Source: CAZFMJ01 sp964520045 (GTDB lineage Bacteria > Elusimicrobiota > Elusimicrobia > Elusimicrobiales > CAZFMJ01). Taken from it: DNA of 17,156 bases. The position numbers were made by a program, and so were the translations under genes. Below, piece after piece: positions 1 through 7,180 of this stretch; the first letter of the stretch is position 1, and every line of letters starts with the position of its first letter. Below the pieces are notes generated by a model, which saw only the letters and a program-made list of their open reading frames with translations, ran no database searches and was not told where the DNA came from. The stretch is taken from positions 1 to 17,156 of the forward strand of contig CAZFMJ010000063.1 of the NCBI GenBank assembly GCA_964520045.1, given 5' to 3'.

Positions 1-87
1 GCGGAAAAGGAATTCCCCTGTGAAAAAATCGGCATTCGGGAATTTAAGGGTTGTGGGGACATCGAGGTCTGGAATATCATCGCGTGA
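1..87 (+). CDS. 3' end of a gene, possibly class III adenylate/guanylate cyclase
   Basis: Frame 1 is open from the window edge to a TGA at 85-87 and encodes 28 residues. The tail contains 'EKIGIREFKG' followed by 'IEVWNI'. This resembles the usual C-terminal end of class III nucleotide cyclase domains, where a 'lG.v.LKG...pv.vY.i' strand closes the fold. The coding call rests on the open frame and this resemblance. The product is a guess from a short tail. The gene converges on ettA with 29 nt between the stop codons, and I see no strong terminator hairpin between them. Confidence 0.45.
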   Translation, partial: AEKEFPCEKIGIREFKGCGDIEVWNIIA

Positions 88-116
88 TGGATTATGTCCG
101 CTAAATTTATGATTTA

Positions 117-1808
117 TTATGGTCTGGTGAGTTTTTTGTATTTTATGCGGTGGGGCGTTTCGGCTTCAGCTCCCAGCCGCTTGCGTCTGTCTTCCTCATA
201 CGCCGAAAAATTTCCTTCAAACCATGTCACGCGGCTTTCGCCCTCAAAAGCCATTATATGGGTGGCTATCCTGTCAAGAAACCAGCGGTCATGGCTTATA
301 ACCACGGCGCATCCGCCGAAATTTTCCAGCGCTTCCTCAAGCGCGCGCATGGTGTTTACGTCAAGGTCATTGGTGGGTTCGTCCAGCAGAAGCACATTTG
401 CGCCTTCTTTTAGCATTACCGCCATGTGAACGCGGTTGCGCTCTCCGCCTGAAATGTTTGCGGTTTTTTTCTGCTGGTCCTGTCCGCTGAAATTAAACCG
501 CGCCACATATGCGCGGGAATTAACTTCCTGTTTACCCAGTTTTACTAAATCAAGGCCGCCTGAAATAACTTCCCACACGGTTTTTGACGGGTCCAGCGAC
601 GACCTTGACTGGTCGGCATACGCCAGTTTTACGCTCTCGCCTACGCGGAAGTCTCCGGAGTCGGGCTTTTCCTGGCCGGTTATCATTTTAAATAAAGTGG
701 TCTTGCCCGCGCCGTTCGGGCCTATTATTCCCACAATGCCTCCCGGCGGAAGGGAGAAATTCAGGTTTTCAACCAGCACATTGTCGCCGTATGCCTTGGT
801 CACATTTTTGGCTTCTATCACCAGATTGCCCAGCCGGGGGCCCGGCGGGATAAAAATCTCAAGTTCTTTTCCTAGTTTTTCCGCTCCCTGCTCAAGCAGA
901 TTTTCATAGGCGGTTATGCGGGCTTTGGATTTGGCCTGCCGCGCCTTTGGAGACATGCGTATCCATTCAAGCTCGCGCTTTAGCGTTTTTTGTCTTTCGC
1001 TTTCGGATTTTCCCTCCATTCTCAGCCTGTTTTCCTTCTGCTCAAGCCATGAGGAGTAATTGCCCTTCCATGGTATGCCCTGCCCGCGGTCCAGCTCAAG
1101 TATCCAGCCCGCCACGTTGTCAAGGAAGTAGCGGTCGTGCGTTACGGCTATGATGGTGCCTTTGTATTCCCGCAAATGGTGTTCAAGCCAGGCCACTGCT
1201 TCCGCGTCAAGGTGGTTTGTGGGTTCGTCTAAAAGCAGAATATCGGGTTTGCGCAGGAGCAGGCGGCAAAGCGCAACCCGTCGTTTTTCCCCCCCTGAAA
1301 TATTCTTTACCAAAGTATCGGGCGCAGGGCATCCCAGCGTGTCCATCGCCTGTTCAAGGCGGGAGTCTATGTCCCATGCGTCCAGCGCGTCTATTTTTTC
1401 CTGCGCTTTTGACTGGCGGTCTATGAGCGCGTTCATTTTTGCGTCGTCCATGGGTTCGGCCAGTTTTTCGCTTATCTCATTGTATTCTTTAAGCGCGGCT
1501 ATGGCTTCAGGCAGGCCTTCTTCCGCTATTTGGCGCACGGTTTTATTTTCGTCCAGCTGCGGTTCCTGCTCAAGCAGTCCTATGGTGTAGCCCGGAGAAG
1601 GCACTGTTTCGCCCTTAAAGTCCTGGTCGACACCGGCAAGAATGCGCAAAAGAGAGCTTTTGCCGGAGCCGTTCATGCCAAGCACGCCTATTTTTGCGCC
1701 GTAAAAGTAGGAAAGGTAAATATCCTTAAGAACGGCTTTTTTGTCGTAAAATTTGCTTACTCCGACCATTGAGTATATGACTTTATTTTCAACCTTATTT
1801 TCAGCCAT
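117..1808 (-). CDS. ettA: Energy-dependent translational throttle protein EttA (ABC-F ATPase)
   Basis: This cytosolic ABC-F protein binds the ribosomal E site and gates entry into the elongation cycle according to energy status, as known for E. coli EttA (555 aa; here 563). Two ABC cassettes are visible. The first has Walker A GMNGSGKS (44-51), signature ISGGE (170-174) and Walker B LLLDEP (191-196). The second has GPNGAGKT (363-370), ISGGE (452-456) and LLLDEP (473-478). Both have the catalytic Glu and a switch His (THDR, SHDR). Between them is the charged linker region (about 245-320) ending in the family's 'FIPPGPRLG'. The C-terminus 'RIKYKK' also matches EttA. The ATG at 1808 has a GGAGG 5 nt upstream (1814-1818) and a plausible promoter behind it. 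The gene is monocistronic and divergent from the exported-protein operon. All motifs look intact, and I am very sure of the family. Confidence 0.97.
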   Translation of the reverse strand: MAENKVENKVIYSMVGVSKFYDKKAVLKDIYLSYFYGAKIGVLGMNGSGKSSLLRILAGVDQDFKGETVPSPGYTIGLLEQEPQLDENKTVRQIAEEGLPEAIAALKEYNEISEKLAEPMDDAKMNALIDRQSKAQEKIDALDAWDIDSRLEQAMDTLGCPAPDTLVKNISGGEKRRVALCRLLLRKPDILLLDEPTNHLDAEAVAWLEHHLREYKGTIIAVTHDRYFLDNVAGWILELDRGQGIPWKGNYSSWLEQKENRLRMEGKSESERQKTLKRELEWIRMSPKARQAKSKARITAYENLLEQGAEKLGKELEIFIPPGPRLGNLVIEAKNVTKAYGDNVLVENLNFSLPPGGIVGIIGPNGAGKTTLFKMITGQEKPDSGDFRVGESVKLAYADQSRSSLDPSKTVWEVISGGLDLVKLGKQEVNSRAYVARFNFSGQDQQKKTANISGGERNRVHMAVMLKEGANVLLLDEPTNDLDVNTMRALEEALENFGGCAVVISHDRWFLDRIATHIMAFEGESRVTWFEGNFSAYEEDRRKRLGAEAETPHRIKYKKLTRP

Positions 1809-1813
1809 TTAAA

Positions 1814-1861
1814 CCTCCGTCCTATAAGTTGTCAAATCGTATCGCTTCTCTCTGAATTATA
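1814..1861 (-). promoter_or_regulatory. ettA promoter -10 and Shine-Dalgarno
   Basis: On the minus strand an exact TATAAT lies at 1856-1861, which would start transcription near 1849 and give a leader of about 40 nt. A GGAGG Shine-Dalgarno sits at 1814-1818, 5 nt before the ettA ATG. The -35 region at 17-18 nt spacing is A/T-rich but a poor match to TTGACA, so the promoter call rests mainly on the -10 box and its position. Confidence 0.5.
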
Positions 1862-1905
1862 CAAAAATGACCGCTTCCTTAATTTTTAAAAATACCCTTT
1901 AACTT

Positions 1906-1911
1906 TATACT
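1906..1911 (+). promoter_or_regulatory. Possible -10 box for the exported-protein operon
   Basis: TATACT at 1906-1911 differs from TATAAT at one position and lies 67 nt before the ATG at 1979, in the A/T-rich gap between divergent genes. No convincing -35 is present at 17 nt. An alternative is TTGATA (1918-1923) with TTTATT (1942-1947), 18 nt apart. The sequence does not decide between them. Confidence 0.3.
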
Positions 1912-1966
1912 GGAAAATTGATAACATTATCCGAGATGCGGTTTATTAAAAAAGCGCGCTGGAACT

Positions 1967-1973
1967 GAGGTGA
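1967..1973 (+). promoter_or_regulatory. Shine-Dalgarno GAGGTGA that sets the start at 1979
   Basis: GAGGTGA is fully complementary to the UCACCUC part of a typical 16S 3' end and lies 5 nt before the ATG at 1979. The upstream in-frame GTG at 1970 lies inside this site, so it is part of the ribosome binding site rather than the start codon. Confidence 0.6.
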
Positions 1974-1978
1974 AAAAT

Positions 1979-4699
1979 ATGAAATCCATATTGGTTTTGG
2001 CATTAATTGCAATAGCCCCGGTCTGCAATGCGGACCAGGAATCCGGCCGGGCGGAACTTAAAAAGATGAAAATTTCATATTCAAGGAAGGCTTTTCTGGA
2101 GTCCGTAGAGCAAGGCAAAGCGGATGCGGTCAAGTTGTTCATTGAAGCAGGCATGTCTCCGGCGGCGGAAAAAGGGGACAAGGATTTTCCTTTGGACATT
2201 GCGGCGGTCAAGGGGCATACGGAAATTATCGGCGTCCTTTTGAAGGCCGGAGCCGACATAAATGCTCAGGATAAATACGGCAATACCGCGCTTAAATCTG
2301 CGGCGTATAACGGCTATCATGAAGCCGTAAAAGCGCTTCTTTCGGCAGGCGCCGATCTTGAAATCAAGAACAATGACGGGAGAACGGCTCTATGCGGTAT
2401 TTCGCATGTCTATAAGACGCGCGCGAAAGCGGATCACGTTGATATTGTAAAAACGCTGGTGTCCGCCGGGGCCGTCGCAGGTTGTGAAAAAAGCACGTCG
2501 GCGTACCGCCCTGTTCTTGAAGACGCTATTCTCTTTTCGAGTGAAGATATAGCCGTTGCGCTGATAGAGGCCGGCATGGACATAAAAACCGGCAATCCTT
2601 TATATCAGGCCGCGAAGGAAGGGAAGCCCAAAGTTGTAAAAGCGCTTCTTTCGGCAGGCGCCGACCCCAATATTAAGGATATCGCAAAAAAGAAAATAGA
2701 AGAAGAGTCAAAACTTTACATAGGCAAAACCGTGGATAAATGCAGTAGTTGCGATTGGCCGTTAATAGGCGCCGTGAACGGAGGAGTCACTGAAATCGTA
2801 AAACTGCTTGTTCAAAGCGGGGCTGAACTTATTGTTGAAGATTACCGCGGCAACAGTCCTATTTCCATCGCTTTTAAAAAAGGCTACAAAGACATGATCC
2901 CGCTCCTGTTCCCGCAGGATACATGGCAAACCGAGCCCAAAAAATGGCTGGATTATCTTGCGGCCGCCAAGGTTGACGGGGAGCTTTTCAGCATGAGCTC
3001 GTATTTTATGGATGAAACCGAAACAAAAGACAATACGCTGTATTACTGGTGCGCGTATTTCGACAAAAATATATTGGAACTAAAGGATTATTGTCCGCTG
3101 GTTGCGGCTGATAAATTCCAGATGGAAGCCGGCCTGACCGGAACTGACAGATCGTCGGCTCTGAATCAGATAAAAGACGCACTCATGAGGTTTACCCCCG
3201 TGGTCCCGGAAAAAGAAATGCTTGAGCCGAAGCAGGTGCGGGCCAAGCATTATTATTTTTACAAAGGCATAATGGCGGAAAAAGACGGAGACGCCGGGAA
3301 AAGGGATGAAAATTTTAAAAAAACCGCGAGAATGGAGCCGAAATTTTATAGCGTCTATGCCGCATGGCAGTCGTGCTACAACAAAAAACATACCAAATAT
3401 TCCAAAAATGCCGGCGAAATAATCAAGACCTGGCTGGCGGATTCAGGGGGCTGGTCGTATGAAGGCATTGATTTCGCAAAAGAGATATCCAAGTTAAAAA
3501 CCGAAGTGGCGAAAAAACAGTTCGAAGCCAAAAATAAGTTTTCAGGCGACGAAGATAGGGCGGTGGTTATCGCCATGGACGGCACCGGCGATTTTGATAA
3601 GTTCTCGGACATAAGGGAAGGGATGCTTCCTCCGGGCTCAAAGGTTATAGTAAGGCCGGGCAAATACAGCTGGGCCAAACTTGCGGGCGGCGTAACATAT
3701 TCGGCGCAAGGCGAAGTGATAGTCAACGATATGAGCGTGAGGGACGTGAAAAACACGGAAATTTCCGGCTTCATTATTAAGCCTGGGGCCGCGCACAGCG
3801 CGGGCCTTATTATCGAGAACTCGCAGAACATTGCAGTTTCAGGTTGTGAAATTATGAATTATAACGATATCGACAGCAAATATGCCGTAGACGAACCCGC
3901 CGGAATTTCGATAAAAGAATCGCAGAAAATCAGCGTGCGGAACAATAAAATAAAAAATAATACGGTGGGAATAAGGATAGTAAAATCGGGAGAGGTCGTT
4001 TTGGAGCATAATCTGATCGCAGACAGCGTCGCAGGCAAAGGGAAAGATGTCCGCGGGGGAAGAGGCGTTTTAATTTCCGGATCTATTAAGACGACCCTGA
4101 AGAATAATACGATAGCGGGCAATAATGTGGACGGAGTATACGTCGATGAGCTGGAAAAAAACAAAAGCGAAGTTTTTCTCATTGCCAACATCTTTGCTTC
4201 CAACTGCGGCAAATCGGACAAAATATTCTGTGGCGGAGTTTATGACTACGGCGCCAGCAACTCGCGTCGCAACGTCGAATATGTGAAAGAATACAAGAAC
4301 AACGTATTTTTCAACAACGGCGAGTTTTACAATATAAGTCCGCACGAGGTGATTGTGGATCCGAAACGATCCGAATATTACAGCAAGCAGCTGGCTCAAG
4401 CCTACATAGACGCCGGTCTTAACAATGCCGCGTTGGGCGTGCCTTCGGAAATGAAGTCTTATGCCAAGTTCTGCGCCAGAGAACTCGGAATGATTTTTAA
4501 AAACAATTTTAAAATAGATCCGGGTTTTGTGGACGAAAAGAACGGAGACTACCGGCTTAAGGAAGATTCTCTGGCCGCCGGAAAAGGCGAGGGCGGCGCA
4601 TACGCCGGCGCGTTTCCTCCGGCAGGGCAGGAGAAGCCGGCCGCCGATGTCCCGAAGGACGGCAAAACGCAGACATCCGCGCCTTCTGAATTCAGGTGA
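1979..4699 (+). CDS. Exported ankyrin-repeat and parallel beta-helix protein
   Basis: This 906-residue protein has no named family. Residues 1-18 (MKSILVLALIAIAPVCNA) form a Sec signal peptide, cut probably before D19. Ankyrin repeats fill about 37-315, with several 'LLxAGADxNxxDxxGNTAL' units; some are degenerate or separated by insertions. Residues 320-505 hold an unassigned helical region with one TPR-like stretch (about 420-465). From about 530 to 870 there are short repeats of alternating hydrophobics with Asn ladders ('RNNKIKNNTVGIRI', 'LKNNTIAGNNVDGVYV'), typical of right-handed parallel beta-helices of the pectate-lyase/NosD type. It ends with 'DPGFVDEKNGDYRLKEDS', a common close of such helices, and a Pro/Lys-rich tail. 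It is probably periplasmic or surface-exposed. Binding of protein or polysaccharide is inferred from the folds, and no catalytic site is recognised. It is the first gene of the operon. The ATG at 1979 is chosen over GTG 1970, which lies inside the Shine-Dalgarno. Confidence 0.85.
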   Translation: MKSILVLALIAIAPVCNADQESGRAELKKMKISYSRKAFLESVEQGKADAVKLFIEAGMSPAAEKGDKDFPLDIAAVKGHTEIIGVLLKAGADINAQDKYGNTALKSAAYNGYHEAVKALLSAGADLEIKNNDGRTALCGISHVYKTRAKADHVDIVKTLVSAGAVAGCEKSTSAYRPVLEDAILFSSEDIAVALIEAGMDIKTGNPLYQAAKEGKPKVVKALLSAGADPNIKDIAKKKIEEESKLYIGKTVDKCSSCDWPLIGAVNGGVTEIVKLLVQSGAELIVEDYRGNSPISIAFKKGYKDMIPLLFPQDTWQTEPKKWLDYLAAAKVDGELFSMSSYFMDETETKDNTLYYWCAYFDKNILELKDYCPLVAADKFQMEAGLTGTDRSSALNQIKDALMRFTPVVPEKEMLEPKQVRAKHYYFYKGIMAEKDGDAGKRDENFKKTARMEPKFYSVYAAWQSCYNKKHTKYSKNAGEIIKTWLADSGGWSYEGIDFAKEISKLKTEVAKKQFEAKNKFSGDEDRAVVIAMDGTGDFDKFSDIREGMLPPGSKVIVRPGKYSWAKLAGGVTYSAQGEVIVNDMSVRDVKNTEISGFIIKPGAAHSAGLIIENSQNIAVSGCEIMNYNDIDSKYAVDEPAGISIKESQKISVRNNKIKNNTVGIRIVKSGEVVLEHNLIADSVAGKGKDVRGGRGVLISGSIKTTLKNNTIAGNNVDGVYVDELEKNKSEVFLIANIFASNCGKSDKIFCGGVYDYGASNSRRNVEYVKEYKNNVFFNNGEFYNISPHEVIVDPKRSEYYSKQLAQAYIDAGLNNAALGVPSEMKSYAKFCARELGMIFKNNFKIDPGFVDEKNGDYRLKEDSLAAGKGEGGAYAGAFPPAGQEKPAADVPKDGKTQTSAPSEFR
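2327..2355 (+). repeat. 29-nt direct repeat, copy 1 (ankyrin unit)
   Basis: This stretch is identical over 29 nt to 2636-2664, exactly 309 nt (103 codons) away in the same reading frame. Both encode VKALLSAGAD, the second helix and turn of an ankyrin unit. Synonymous positions are also identical, which suggests recent duplication or gene conversion. Confidence 0.8.
2636..2664 (+). repeat. 29-nt direct repeat, copy 2 (ankyrin unit)
   Basis: This is the second copy of the 29-nt repeat at 2327-2355. It encodes the same ankyrin segment, and the flanking codons diverge immediately on both sides. Confidence 0.8.
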
Positions 4700-4722
4700 A
4701 AGATCCGCAGAGAGGAAAATTT

Positions 4723-5982
4723 ATGAATAAAAACAAGGCAATGCCGGTATTTTTGTCCGCTTTGGGATTTGCCGCCGCGTTTGCGGCGCTGTTTTCCTTT
4801 ACGCCTTTTGATCTTTATGCGCTTCGGCCCCCGAAAGGGCAGTGCGTAAGCTCAATATGCCCGTACTGCGAGAAGACGTTTCCATGCTCCGGAGGCGCCG
4901 TAGAAGCTCATGTCTGCAGCCAGCATCTGCGCGGAGATCCGCGCTGCGGAGGACGACGGAAAAGTTCCTCAAGATCGTCGTCTTCTTCATACGGCAATGC
5001 TTCGCAGGTGCTCGGCATGACTCAGTCCTTTATGGGCGCTTTAAACGGCATAATGTCTTCCGCCGGTTCCGGATCGTCATATCAGAGGCCGGTCAGTATA
5101 GATGAAATTCAATACCATGCTTCTATTGCCGAGAGATCGAATCCTGAATACAGCAAAGCGTATGATCTATGGCTGGAGAAGCAGACAAAACCGGAATTTA
5201 AATCATCTCATTACATTCAGCTTCTTAAAATGGCGGAAGCTTCAAAAAAAATCCTTGAAGAAGGAGGATTGGGCAATATTTCCGAATTTGACTCAAAAGC
5301 CCGTGAACTGGCTCAAACCCCTTCAAAATGGGAAGAGGCCCTTCATCTTCTTGACATCGCCGGAGCGGATGCAGGCAAAGAATGGGGCGGCGTTATTGAT
5401 AAGTTTGAGGCCGATATCAGGCCGGAGGCAGGGTTGAGCGCCGATTGCGCCGCCGTAGATTTGAGCGGGGACAAAAATTTTCCGGTAATGAAAGACGGCA
5501 TACCTTCTATCGAACCGTTTTACGACGCGCCTCCGGATTTCAATGTCCCGGAAGTTCCCGATATAGTCGAAACAGAACTCGGCAAATGGAAGAAGGACCA
5601 TCCCATTCAATCGGCGCTCCGTTCGTTCGACTGCAAAACCTGCGCCAAAGTCGCCGCCACGGCCATAATACTTACGCCGGGCGCAAAAACCGGCTGGCAT
5701 CTGGCGGAAGGCAATTATGAAGAGGCGGCATGCGCTTTCGCGGAAGACGTAAGCGCCAACGAGACGGCGCTCGGAGCCCTCAAGGATATTAAACTTAAAG
5801 GAAAAATTTTTAAATATATGGGAGGAAGCGTTCAAATCCCTACTCAGACGCGCGCCTCCACGTATTTCGTCAAACCGCTTGAAGGATATGCGGAATCGAT
5901 GCTGCAGATGAACAGCATGAAGGAAACATTTGTAGATAAACCCGAACAAGGGCTTCAATTGGTGAATATATGGATGCAATGA
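4723..5982 (+). CDS. Secreted Cys/His-cluster protein of unknown function
   Basis: I do not recognise this 419-residue protein. Residues 1-33 form a signal peptide or N-terminal anchor with a long Ala/Phe core (LSALGFAAAFAALFSF), with possible cleavage after LYA. Soon after comes a Cys/His cluster, C41, C46, C49, C55, H63, C65 and H68. It contains a C-x2-C pair (CPYC) followed by H and C/H ligands, so it resembles a C2H2/treble-clef-type zinc site in an exported protein. A Ser-rich linker (about 79-90) and a Gly/Ser/Met-rich stretch follow, then a mostly helical body. A second Cys pair is present later (FDCKTCAKVAATA). The ATG at 4723 has AGAGGA 6 nt upstream. The GTG at 4696 overlaps the previous stop codon and is less likely. 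The gene lies 23 nt after the ankyrin gene and its last bases overlap the next gene. Confidence 0.75.
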   Translation: MNKNKAMPVFLSALGFAAAFAALFSFTPFDLYALRPPKGQCVSSICPYCEKTFPCSGGAVEAHVCSQHLRGDPRCGGRRKSSSRSSSSSYGNASQVLGMTQSFMGALNGIMSSAGSGSSYQRPVSIDEIQYHASIAERSNPEYSKAYDLWLEKQTKPEFKSSHYIQLLKMAEASKKILEEGGLGNISEFDSKARELAQTPSKWEEALHLLDIAGADAGKEWGGVIDKFEADIRPEAGLSADCAAVDLSGDKNFPVMKDGIPSIEPFYDAPPDFNVPEVPDIVETELGKWKKDHPIQSALRSFDCKTCAKVAATAIILTPGAKTGWHLAEGNYEEAACAFAEDVSANETALGALKDIKLKGKIFKYMGGSVQIPTQTRASTYFVKPLEGYAESMLQMNSMKETFVDKPEQGLQLVNIWMQ

Positions 5983-7151
5983 AAACGAGAATGATTTTTG
6001 CGATGTGCGCCGCCGCATGCATATGCGCCGGCAATGCCGGAGCGGGAGCGGCAAATCCCGATTCGAAGATCAGCTCCGCGCAGGGTATCTCCATCGAGCG
6101 CGTGGATTTTGAAAGCTCCGCGCGGCGGCATTCCCTAGCCCCGTCGGGGGCGTTCGCGGTGCTTGACGAGGGCACGCTCCTTCTGCAGACAAAGGACAAT
6201 ATTTTCGACTTGAGCGCGGAGAAGCCTGTTTTTGATTATCCCGTGCCGGGCCTCGAGTCGTTCGCCGTCGCCCCTTCGGGGCTTGTCGCGGTGATAGCCG
6301 ATTCCAAATTCGGGGTCCCTCTTGATGGAAAAATACAGGAGCTGGTAAAACTGCCTTCAAAAGGCATGAAACTTTTCGTTCTGGCGGAAGGCAGGGTTTT
6401 GTTTTTCGGAGGAGAAACAGGCGATATTTTCATGCTGGACGGCGCCGGATATAAAACCGTCGCCAGACTTCCGAAGCCCGTGTCGGCGCTGACGGTGCAG
6501 GACGAGCGCATAATAGCGGCCGGCGGCAGCGTAATATATCTGCTGAAAGACAAGGTTAGGCCGGAAATAATTTTTGCGGGACCATCCGCGGAAAAAATAA
6601 TTTCTCTTGCGGCGGATCCTGTCAACGGCCTCATTTACTATTCTACGGACAAAGCCGTATACGCCCTGCGCGCGGGCGCGGCCCGCAGGATGTTGAAAGG
6701 GCTGGGCGGAGAACTGGCTTATTCCCGTCCCTATCTCTTCCTCCATGACGCGGGACAGGGAATATTCGTTCAGATTACCGGCATGGGGCAGTGGGCCGGG
6801 CCGGATATGGAATACAGGGAAAAGATATACGCAAAAAAGACCGAGCATACGGTTAAGTCGGCGGAATTAAAGAGGCAGCTCGAGCGCGGCGAAAAGTTAA
6901 AAAATGAAAAGGAACGCCTTGAAGCGAAATATAGATCCGTTCTTGAAACCGAAAAAAGGCTTGCCGCCGTTTTAAAAGAGATGGATGTTAAAATATCTTC
7001 CCAAAAATATAATTTTCAGAAAGGACCGTTTAAAGAAGGAAGAAAAGAAATTCAGGATTCCTTGAATGCCGCCCAAAAAAACAGGGCGGGAATCGAGCTG
7101 GGCATGCGCAAAATCGACGCCCTTTTGGCGGAAATTAAAACAAAGGTTTAA
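5979..7151 (+). CDS. Secreted predicted beta-propeller with C-terminal coiled coil
   Basis: This 390-residue protein has no family name I can give. Residues 1-24 (MKTRMIFAMCAAACICAGNAGAGA) look like a signal peptide. Residues about 45-275 are short beta-rich units with recurring hydrophobic-Gly turns ('GLVAVIADSKFGV', 'GRVLFFGGETGDIFML', 'ERIIAAGGSVIYLL'), as in WD40/Kelch/NHL-type propellers. Residues 278-390 are rich in Lys, Glu and Arg with heptad-like spacing and should form long coiled-coil helices. The ATG at 5979 overlaps the upstream TGA as ATGA, suggesting translational coupling. An in-frame ATG at 5970 is the alternative and would add three residues. The propeller-plus-coiled-coil layout suggests a scaffold or adaptor outside the cytoplasm; this is inference only. 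Confidence 0.75.
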   Translation: MKTRMIFAMCAAACICAGNAGAGAANPDSKISSAQGISIERVDFESSARRHSLAPSGAFAVLDEGTLLLQTKDNIFDLSAEKPVFDYPVPGLESFAVAPSGLVAVIADSKFGVPLDGKIQELVKLPSKGMKLFVLAEGRVLFFGGETGDIFMLDGAGYKTVARLPKPVSALTVQDERIIAAGGSVIYLLKDKVRPEIIFAGPSAEKIISLAADPVNGLIYYSTDKAVYALRAGAARRMLKGLGGELAYSRPYLFLHDAGQGIFVQITGMGQWAGPDMEYREKIYAKKTEHTVKSAELKRQLERGEKLKNEKERLEAKYRSVLETEKRLAAVLKEMDVKISSQKYNFQKGPFKEGRKEIQDSLNAAQKNRAGIELGMRKIDALLAEIKTKV

Positions 7152-7169
7152 GGAATCGCAAAAAACGGC

Positions 7170-7175
7170 AGGTGA
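7170..7175 (+). promoter_or_regulatory. Shine-Dalgarno AGGTGA that sets the start at 7181
   Basis: AGGTGA pairs with the anti-Shine-Dalgarno and lies 5 nt before the ATG at 7181. The in-frame GTG at 7172 falls inside it. This is the same arrangement as at 1967-1979. Confidence 0.5.
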
Positions 7176-7180
7176 AATCA

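Noticed and set aside
1970..1972. GTG start for the ankyrin protein (also GTG at 4696, 7172 and 10146 for other genes)
   Set aside because: At 1970 and 7172 the GTG lies inside the Shine-Dalgarno of a nearby ATG. At 4696 it overlaps the previous stop codon. At 10146 it adds a segment before a better-matching N-terminus.
5323..6054. 243-aa minus-strand ORF
   Set aside because: It lies opposite two plus-strand genes with signal peptides and good start signals, is rich in Arg/Phe, and has no recognisable motif. It is a shadow frame.
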